Below, piece by piece: positions 57,737-64,000 of a stretch of DNA of 64,000 bases. Numbering within the stretch: position 1 is the stretch's first letter; every line of letters starts with the position of its first letter. The DNA lies in the NCBI RefSeq assembly GCF_008369295.1, contig NZ_VOBG01000002.1, positions 1 through 64,000 of the forward strand, read 5' to 3'. Made by a program: the position numbers and the translations under genes. The DNA is from Pseudomonas sp. ANT_H4 (GTDB lineage Bacteria; Pseudomonadota; Gammaproteobacteria; Pseudomonadales; Pseudomonadaceae). The notes beneath the pieces are model-generated. The model saw only the letters and a program-made list of their open reading frames with translations, had not been told where the DNA came from and did not search any database.

Positions 57737-59590
57737 TTAGTAGTGATACCACTTCACCTCAAGCATCACCTCATTGACTGGCGTCGCCAGATGACTGAAC
57801 TCCCGCTGCGCGCTCAAGCGCAAACCCAGATTGCGGGACAATTCCCACTGCTGATTCAGGCTGACACTGCGCCGCACTTCGCCGTTGGTGAAAAAGTCGC
57901 CCTTGGCTTCCAGGCTGAGGTTACCCAGCGGATTTTTCCAGAGTACGCCGGTATTGAATCCGGCAGCCGGAGAGATGAATTCGTCGAAGTCGCTGTTGTG
58001 TTCCACGCGCACGGTGCCGAGGGCGAAGCCGAGCATGTCGTCGCGCAGTTGCCAGGTGCCGCCGGCGCCGCCGTTGACGTGGCTGACCAGGGTTTCGTCG
58101 TCATGTTTGCCCGGCACGCGCTCAAGGCCTCCGGTGACTTGCCAGGACCAGGGTTGTAGCAGCTCGTTGCGCGGGGTTAGAGAGCGAATGGTCGCCAGGT
58201 CCAGTTGCTGCAGCTGCCAGTGATTGCCTTCGTACTGACGCAGTTTCATTTGCAGGATTTCAATCTGTGCACCCAGGGGGAAGCCTTCGGCGTTGTCGTT
58301 GAGGTCGTGGTAGGCCATGCGCAGGCCGTATTCGCCGAAGGCCTTGTCGCCACGGGTGCCGATGCCAGCTTGCCAGGTGCGGGATTCGTGGCCGTTTTCG
58401 GGCAGGCCGGGGCGTTCGATTTTAAGGTCCGGCGCCGGGTTCTGGTTGATTGCCCGCAGCAATTCGAAGCTGCGCTGGGAGCGCTCGGTATCGCGCTCCA
58501 GGCCATTGGCGCGGTAGCGGCCCAGACGATAGGCTGCGTCGATGATCAGCGCCTGGCGATCCTTGGTGATGGCCTTGAAGGTTGGGTCCTGCAATTGTTT
58601 CTGGTCGTCGCTGATTTTCAGCACCCACTGCTGTTCATCGCCGTCCAGGGGCTTGGCGCGCTCCAGCAGTTCACGTTCGCGGGAGGGCCGGTAGTCGATT
58701 TTCTCCACCAGTCCGGCGTCCTTCACGGCTTTAACCGTGTCGGTGGGAATGGCTGTCAGCGGGAACTGTTCGGTCAGCCGCAGGCCCGGCCGTGCCACTT
58801 GCAGCAGTTCCAGCAGGCGGTAGGAGCAGTTTTCGTCGAAGAAAAAATAGTCGAACTGAATCTGCTTGAGTTCCCAGACGTGCTCGACCATGCGCTCGGT
58901 TTCGACCTGGGTCAGGTTCAGCCGGTATTCCCAAAGGTCGCGGTTCTCAAGGCTCCGGTATTCGGAGAGTTTTTCCTGATAGGGCACCAGGGCAAAGAGG
59001 CCCGGATAGCCGCCCATCAAGCCTTTCCAGGCATAGAGGATGCTGTTGTCCGAGCCTTCGATATAGGCGCCGAAGTTGATCGCGTAGCTGAGCAGGGCGG
59101 TGTTGTTGCTTTGTACGTCAGCCTGGTCGATGCGCAGCAGGGTGTGGCCGAACATTGACGACGGGCTGTTGAGGTAGGCTGCCGGGAAGATCATCACCGC
59201 GCTGTGGGGGGCGACGTCCTTGAACCATTGCTTAAATTCTGTGCAGTCCACGGTTGGCAAGTCAGTCAGTTGCAACTGGTCCTTGAGCCAGCGGGTACGT
59301 GCCGGGTAAACGCATTGGGCGTGTTTTTCGCCTGCCGTCGCCGGGGCGTAGAGCGCCTGTACGGTGGCCTTGAGTTCTGCATCCGGGTGATGGGCGCCGT
59401 CGGCGGCGAGGAAAAACTTCTGGTCGCTGACATAACTGCGCCAGCCTTTTAGTTTGCCAGCTTCGTAATGGCCCAGTGATAGCCAGAATGGATCGTTGGC
59501 CAGTTGCTGCAAACGTTGATCATCAAGGTGCGGTGCCGCATGCAGCGGGGCGCAGGCGAAGAGTGCCAGGCAAACAAGGCGTTTGAGCAT
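57737..59590 (-). CDS. DUF4105 periplasmic/outer-membrane protein
   Basis: A 617-residue protein with a signal peptide ending near PLHA-A (residue 18). The middle (about 100-330) is the DUF4105 region, with a conserved cysteine and histidine set (SSMFGHTLLRID, FFFDENCSYRLLELL) reminiscent of NlpC/P60-like catalysis. The last 200 residues alternate polar and hydrophobic positions and end LEVKWYHY, an aromatic C-terminus as in outer-membrane barrels. A barrel-anchored hydrolase is a reasonable reading but is inference. Confidence 0.72.
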   Translation of the reverse strand: MLKRLVCLALFACAPLHAAPHLDDQRLQQLANDPFWLSLGHYEAGKLKGWRSYVSDQKFFLAADGAHHPDAELKATVQALYAPATAGEKHAQCVYPARTRWLKDQLQLTDLPTVDCTEFKQWFKDVAPHSAVMIFPAAYLNSPSSMFGHTLLRIDQADVQSNNTALLSYAINFGAYIEGSDNSILYAWKGLMGGYPGLFALVPYQEKLSEYRSLENRDLWEYRLNLTQVETERMVEHVWELKQIQFDYFFFDENCSYRLLELLQVARPGLRLTEQFPLTAIPTDTVKAVKDAGLVEKIDYRPSRERELLERAKPLDGDEQQWVLKISDDQKQLQDPTFKAITKDRQALIIDAAYRLGRYRANGLERDTERSQRSFELLRAINQNPAPDLKIERPGLPENGHESRTWQAGIGTRGDKAFGEYGLRMAYHDLNDNAEGFPLGAQIEILQMKLRQYEGNHWQLQQLDLATIRSLTPRNELLQPWSWQVTGGLERVPGKHDDETLVSHVNGGAGGTWQLRDDMLGFALGTVRVEHNSDFDEFISPAAGFNTGVLWKNPLGNLSLEAKGDFFTNGEVRRSVSLNQQWELSRNLGLRLSAQREFSHLATPVNEVMLEVKWYHY

Positions 59591-59652
59591 AGGGGCAACT
59601 TAAGTCGAAATAAAAAAGACCCAAAGTAGGGGCAGGTCCAAAAATATAAAAT

Positions 59653-59672
59653 CCGCGCCTCGAAAGGCGCGG
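59653..59672 (-). terminator. terminator of the DUF3015 gene
   Basis: CCGCGCCT at 59653-59660 and AGGCGCGG at 59665-59672 form a stem with a CGAA loop. On the minus strand it is followed by ATTTTATATTTTT. It lies just past the stop of the DUF3015 gene. Confidence 0.85.
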
Positions 59673-59683
59673 GCGGGTCGAGA

Positions 59684-60172
59684 TTAAGCCTGGGTCGCGT
59701 ATTTCGCCAGACGGGTGTCGCTTTTCAGTACAGCGATGGTGTTGGAGTGCACGTCTTCTGCGGTCACGTCAGCCTTGCTGAAGATCTGCTGGAAGTGTTC
59801 GTGAGTCACTGCTGCAAAGTGTTCACGATCTTCTGGAGCAACACCCAGTACCACGGCGTAGGTGGTCAGCGCTTCGCCATTGCCTTTGGCCATGTCTTCG
59901 GACAGCTCGTTCATCATGCCATTCATGGCAATCCACGATTTGCCGCCGTAAGTCAGGGCGCTGTTGGTGGCGCAGCCGTTGGTGCCTGAGGTCATGCCGA
60001 AGGTGGCGTTACCGGAGGTACCGTTGGTGGTGGACGCCAGGAAGTGAGCGGGAGTACCACGTTGGCCTTCGAACAGCAGGTTGCCCCAACCGCAGTTCGG
60101 GCCACCTGGCGCTTCAGCCATTGCATTGAGGGAGACGACGGTGAAGAGAGTACCGAGAAGGATCCGTTTCAT
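59684..60172 (-). CDS. DUF3015 family secreted protein
   Basis: A 162-residue protein with a signal peptide ending at AMA-E (residue 19), then PGGPNCGWGNLLFEGQRG, the DUF3015 hallmark, a G/T/S-rich stretch (NGTSGNATFGMTSGTNGCAT) and a helical C-terminal half. Two cysteines may pair. Function is unknown. It diverges from the Lon-type protease gene; a similar adjacency occurs in P. aeruginosa near PA0776-PA0779. Confidence 0.82.
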   Translation of the reverse strand: MKRILLGTLFTVVSLNAMAEAPGGPNCGWGNLLFEGQRGTPAHFLASTTNGTSGNATFGMTSGTNGCATNSALTYGGKSWIAMNGMMNELSEDMAKGNGEALTTYAVVLGVAPEDREHFAAVTHEHFQQIFSKADVTAEDVHSNTIAVLKSDTRLAKYATQA

Positions 60173-60439
60173 AGCTTTATTCTCTTAGTGTGCAAACCAA
60201 TGGACAAGGGTTTCAGGTGCCTCACAGCACCCTAGGGGCCGGTTATTAGTCCAACCCGCGCAGTTTGGAGTTTAGGCACGATCCAAGGGTTCCGTGACTT
60301 TTTGTAAAACAATTGAGAACACAGAGGTTTTTTGGCAAGGCCGATCCAGTGTCTATGCTTTCCCTAAGTCGTGCCTTGCCAGTCAGCCACGCACGGCGCC
60401 AGAATGCCGCCATTGCCCCGCCTGATGTAAGGAAGCCCA

Positions 60440-62878
60440 ATGCCTGATCCTGTTGCTGCCAGCTTGCGTCTAGCGCCCGAAGCGCTGACTCGCCCTTTCT
60501 CCGCTGAACAGTTCAGCTTCTCGACCACCAATGATTTGGAGCCCTTTCGCGGCGTGCTAGGCCAGGAACGTGCGGTCGAAGCCTTGCAGTTTGGCGTGGC
60601 CATGCCACGCCCCGGTTACAACGTATTTGTCATGGGCGAGCCTGGAACCGGCCGCTTTTCGTTCGTCAAACGCTACCTCAAGGCCGAAGGCAAACGCCTG
60701 CAGACCCCGGCGGACTGGGTCTACGTCAATAACTTCGACGAGCCCCGCGAACCCCGCGCGTTGGAGCTGCCTGCGGGTGGAGCGGCGGCGTTTATCATCG
60801 ATATCAACGGCCTGATTGATAACCTGGTGGCGACCTTCCCGGCGGTCTTTGAACACCCGACTTATCAACAGCGCAAAAGCGCTATCGACCGGGCCTTCAA
60901 CCAGCGCTATGACCGCGCACTGGACGTGATCGAACGCCTGGCCCTGGAAAAGGACGTGGCGCTGTACCGCGACAGTACCAACATTGCCTTTACGCCGATG
61001 GCCGAAGGCAAGGCCCTGGATGAGGCCGAGTTCTCGCAGTTGCCGGAAGCCGATCGCGAGCGCTTCCACACTGATATTTCCGAACTGGAAGAACGCCTCA
61101 ACGAAGAACTCGCCAGCCTGCCCCAGTGGAAGCGCGAGTCCAATAACCAGATGCGCCACTTCAACGAAGAAACCATCACCCTAGCCTTGCAGCCATTGTT
61201 GGCGCCTTTGTCCGAGAAGTACGCGGAAAACGCCGGCGTCTGCGGTTACCTGCAAGCGATGCAGGTCTACCTGCTGAAAACCGTGGTCGAGCAATTGGTG
61301 GACGACGCGAAGACCGACGCACAGGCCCGCAAGCTGCTGGAAGAGCAATACTGCCCGAGCCTGGTGGTCGGCCATCCGGCCAACGGTGGTGCGCCGGTGG
61401 TGTTCGAGCCTCATCCGACCTACGACAACCTGTTTGGTCGCATTGAATACAGCACCGACCAGGGCGCGCTGTACACCACCTACCGGCAGTTAAGGCCGGG
61501 TGCACTGCATCGAGCCAATGGTGGTTTCCTGATCCTGGAAGCGGAGAAAATGCTCAGCGAACCGTTTGTCTGGGACGCCCTCAAGCGTGCCCTGCAATCG
61601 CGCAAGTTGAAAATGGAATCGCCACTGGGCGAGTTGGGCCGCTTGGCCACGGTGACCCTGAACCCGCAAGTGATCCCGTTGCAGGTCAAGGTCGTTATCA
61701 TTGGCTCCCGGCAGTTGTACTACACGCTGCAAGACCTGGACCCGGACTTCCAGGAGATATTCCGGGTGCTGGTGGACTTCGATGAAGACATCCCGATGGT
61801 CGACGAAAGCCTGGAGCAGTTCGCCCAGTTGCTGAAAACCCGCACCTCGGAAGAAGGCATGGCGCCGTTGACGTCGGATGCGGTGGCGCGTCTGGCCACC
61901 CATAGTGCGCGGCTGGCGGAACATCAGGGGCGTTTGTCGGCGCGGATCGGCGATCTGTTCCAGTTGGTCAGCGAGGCGGATTTCATTCGTCACCTGGCGG
62001 GCGATGAAATGACCGACGCCGGCCATATCGAACGTGCGCTCAAGGCCAAGGCCACGCGCACCGGGCGGGTCTCGGCGCGGATTCTCGACGACATGCTGGC
62101 GGGAGTCATCCTGATCGATACTGCCGGCGCTTCTGTCGGCAAGTGCAACGGCTTGACCGTGCTGGAAGTCGGTGATTCGGCCTTTGGTGTACCGGCGCGG
62201 ATCTCGGCGACGGTGTACCCGGGCGGCAGTGGCATTGTCGATATCGAGCGCGAGGTCAACCTCGGTCAGCCGATTCACTCCAAGGGCGTGATGATCCTCA
62301 CCGGTTACCTGGGCAGCCGTTATGCCCAGGAATTCCCGTTGGCGATCTCCGCGAGCATCGCCCTGGAGCAGTCCTACGGTTATGTCGACGGCGACAGCGC
62401 CTCCCTGGGCGAGGCCTGCACCTTGATCTCGGCGCTGTCGAAGACGCCGCTCAAGCAGTGTTTTGCCATCACCGGCTCGATCAACCAGTTTGGTGAAGTA
62501 CAGGCGGTGGGCGGGGTCAACGAGAAGATCGAAGGTTTCTTCCGTCTATGCGAAGCCCGTGGCTTGACTGGCGAGCAAGGGGCGATCATTCCCCAGGCCA
62601 ACGTCGCGACGCTGATGCTGGACGAGAAGGTATTGCAGGCTGTGCGGGCGGGGCAGTTCCATGTCTATGCGGTGCGCCAGGCTGACGAGGCCTTGAGTCT
62701 GCTGGTGGGCGAGCCGGCCGGTGAGCCGGATGAGGAGGGGCAATTCCCTGAAGGCAGCGTCAATGCGCGAGTGGTCGAGCGTTTGCGGGCGATTGCCGAG
62801 ATGATCAGCGAGGAAGATCTCAAGGAAGCAGAGAAGGAATTGGCGCAGCAGTCGTTGGTTGAAACCAAACCGAGCTGA
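60440..62878 (+). CDS. asrA: Lon-family (LonB-like) ATP-dependent protease, AsrA type
   Basis: An 812-residue protein. Residues 30-250 resemble the AAA_32 region, with the P-loop GEPGTGR (lysine replaced by R72); a helical insert and AAA core follow. The Lon protease domain near 570-780 has the catalytic dyad S653 (GDSAS) and K696 (NEKIEG), 43 residues apart as in Lon. P. aeruginosa PA0779 (AsrA) modulates the heat-shock response and tobramycin tolerance; the orthology is by family and neighbours. The protein should be cytoplasmic. Confidence 0.87.
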   Translation: MPDPVAASLRLAPEALTRPFSAEQFSFSTTNDLEPFRGVLGQERAVEALQFGVAMPRPGYNVFVMGEPGTGRFSFVKRYLKAEGKRLQTPADWVYVNNFDEPREPRALELPAGGAAAFIIDINGLIDNLVATFPAVFEHPTYQQRKSAIDRAFNQRYDRALDVIERLALEKDVALYRDSTNIAFTPMAEGKALDEAEFSQLPEADRERFHTDISELEERLNEELASLPQWKRESNNQMRHFNEETITLALQPLLAPLSEKYAENAGVCGYLQAMQVYLLKTVVEQLVDDAKTDAQARKLLEEQYCPSLVVGHPANGGAPVVFEPHPTYDNLFGRIEYSTDQGALYTTYRQLRPGALHRANGGFLILEAEKMLSEPFVWDALKRALQSRKLKMESPLGELGRLATVTLNPQVIPLQVKVVIIGSRQLYYTLQDLDPDFQEIFRVLVDFDEDIPMVDESLEQFAQLLKTRTSEEGMAPLTSDAVARLATHSARLAEHQGRLSARIGDLFQLVSEADFIRHLAGDEMTDAGHIERALKAKATRTGRVSARILDDMLAGVILIDTAGASVGKCNGLTVLEVGDSAFGVPARISATVYPGGSGIVDIEREVNLGQPIHSKGVMILTGYLGSRYAQEFPLAISASIALEQSYGYVDGDSASLGEACTLISALSKTPLKQCFAITGSINQFGEVQAVGGVNEKIEGFFRLCEARGLTGEQGAIIPQANVATLMLDEKVLQAVRAGQFHVYAVRQADEALSLLVGEPAGEPDEEGQFPEGSVNARVVERLRAIAEMISEEDLKEAEKELAQQSLVETKPS

Positions 62879-62884
62879 TTGTGT

Positions 62885-62916
62885 TTGTGGCGGGGGAGCC
62901 GGCTTCCCCGCCACAA
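62885..62916. repeat. REP-type hairpin after asrA
   Basis: TTGTGGCGGGG at 62885-62895 is inverted at 62906-62916. The stem is close to those at 23376 and 55993. It starts seven bases after the asrA stop and may end its transcript. Confidence 0.65.
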
Positions 62917-63079
62917 TTTTGACTCGTTGAATCATGGCCGATTGCCCGTTGGTCTCGGCAACCTTGGTTTGTACGGGTTTTCTTCTATTCTCAGCTCAAG
63001 GGATATCCACAGGAGTCGCTGGATAGAGACAGTCTCGTCTTCTGGAGGCTGAACACAGGATCTACCGAGGGTCGCCGCC

Positions 63080-63421
63080 ATGCCGCGCAGCCTTTGCCTC
63101 ACCCGCCAGTGCCTAGGCCTGGTCACACGAATCGAATGCAGCATTCGCCCTCTTGCGGGGGATACCGGGATGTGGACCTTACTATTTGCCGCTGGAATGA
63201 CCGGTGAGCAGCCCACAACGATCAAGGCCCAGGGCCCGTTTCATGGGCCGTTCGTGGCCGAAACCATCCTTGAGTCGATTGTTGAAAGCCTGACGCTGCA
63301 CGGCTATCAACTGGCCGATGACCCGCAGATCTGGTGTCTGCACCTGCAGGCCCACCTGCGACAGCTCAATGGCGGGCGGTCGCGGGCGCTCACAGACATA
63401 CAACTTCATCCTGAGCACTGA
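63080..63421 (+). CDS. conserved-looking hypothetical protein
   Basis: A 113-residue protein without signal or membrane segment, with a GAGG site upstream. Residues 15-100 look like one small alpha/beta domain (PFHGPFVAETILESIVESL, then HGYQLADDPQIWCLHLQAH). I recognise no family. The stop lies ten bases from that of the converging partial gene. Confidence 0.6.
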   Translation: MPRSLCLTRQCLGLVTRIECSIRPLAGDTGMWTLLFAAGMTGEQPTTIKAQGPFHGPFVAETILESIVESLTLHGYQLADDPQIWCLHLQAHLRQLNGGRSRALTDIQLHPEH

Positions 63422-63430
63422 GCACTGAGC

Positions 63431-64000
63431 TTACGGCTTGGCAGGCACAGTAGCCTCAGGTTTGTTCAGCTTGACCTCAAACCCATACTGCACGGTGTTC
63501 AGTTCGGTGCGCTGGTAGGTTTCAAACTGCGTAGGCTGGCCATAAAAATAGTGCACATCAAAGAGCGCCGTGCCGTACTCCTCAGCGCGGTGGCTGACGC
63601 CGAGAACTTCCTTCAAGTAGTGTCCGCTGGCGTCCTTGGCGAAGAAGCGCCAGCTGTCGGAGGGAAAGAGCTGCTGGTCGACAATCAAGGCGTTGCCCTG
63701 CATTACCAGACCCTTTGGAAGCTGGCTGGCGGCGACGGTGGCTTTTTCGACGTTTGCCAGGAACAGCGGAATCGAACCCACGACAAACGTTGGGTTCTCG
63801 GGGAACAGGTTCAGGTCGTAGGTAATGACGCCGCGCCCTGGGTCAACTTCAAATGCCTCGGTAGGCAGCTCGATGGGCTTACCGCGCTGGCCGTCCTCAT
63901 TGGCGGTAAAGAATGTCACGGGTGCATCGGCGCCACTGCGGGCTTCGCCCAGCAGGTCGTCGTTGAAGGTGTAGGGGTGGTCAAACACGATGTGTGCGGC
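63431..64000 (-). CDS. hypothetical protein, partial at window edge
   Basis: The frame is open across the right edge: four more sense codons precede the possible GTG at 63988, so the true start is probably outside. At least 189 residues are visible, with alternating beta-type segments (GVITYDLNLFP, FDVHYFYGQPTQFETYQ) and a final lysine-rich stretch. No signal peptide is visible because the N-terminus is missing. I do not recognise a family. Confidence 0.6.
   Translation of the reverse strand, partial: AAHIVFDHPYTFNDDLLGEARSGADAPVTFFTANEDGQRGKPIELPTEAFEVDPGRGVITYDLNLFPENPTFVVGSIPLFLANVEKATVAASQLPKGLVMQGNALIVDQQLFPSDSWRFFAKDASGHYLKEVLGVSHRAEEYGTALFDVHYFYGQPTQFETYQRTELNTVQYGFEVKLNKPEATVPAKP

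Overview
The window is ordinary high-GC Pseudomonas chromosome, most likely from the P. fluorescens group. The gene set and order, single and paired REP-type inverted repeats, cioAB, a quiC-type fusion gene and a block ordered like the P. aeruginosa glyA3-morA-cstA-mapZ-radA-ankB-katB-mscL-fpr neighbourhood all support this. I found no rRNA, tRNA, CRISPR array, intact insertion sequence or prophage.

Layout. Positions 1-2330 look like the worn edge of an accessory island: a partial LprI-like membrane protein, an Xre/MbcA/ParS-type antitoxin with a late frameshift, a decayed toxin start, a multiply frameshifted small gene and a cluster of TGTCAAT repeats. Positions 2330-18860 hold housekeeping and envelope genes: an endonuclease/exonuclease/phosphatase protein, NYN and DnaQ-like nucleases, an Lrp regulator diverging from a DMT exporter, rhlE, a BaiN-like flavoprotein, an HDAC-family deacetylase, tesB with a HAD phosphatase, a zinc metallopeptidase and small lipoproteins. 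Positions 17518-23117 are a quinate/shikimate catabolic cluster: MFS transporter, quiC, TetR regulator, shikimate/quinate dehydrogenase and type II dehydroquinase. It should feed protocatechuate into the beta-ketoadipate pathway, and two PcaR-box-like sites sit in its two control regions.

Next come trmA with a purine permease, a three-subunit molybdenum hydroxylase resembling PaoABC but without a Tat leader, an MFS carrier, and the cyanide-insensitive oxidase cioAB with a DUF2474 subunit, preceded by a perfect Anr/FNR box. Positions 34522-51366 carry rlmG, an orphan quorum-sensing type LuxR regulator, fpr, mscL, katB-ankB, radA, mapZ, cstA-ybdD-yjiA, glyA and morA. MapZ and MorA are both c-di-GMP proteins. 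The right part (51652-64000) has ettA, gdhA, a GreA/GreB-family protein, an A+T-richer stand-alone HsdR-N-like nuclease that is probably accessory, a chorismate mutase, a DUF4105 envelope protein, a DUF3015 protein and a Lon-family protease of the AsrA type.

No clearly new multi-gene system is visible. The best leads are the shared PcaR-like boxes of the qui cluster, the orphan LuxR regulator next to a 25-bp palindrome, the lone HsdR-N nuclease and the decaying island edge. Family names come from reading the proteins by eye and from memory of families; no database search was run.
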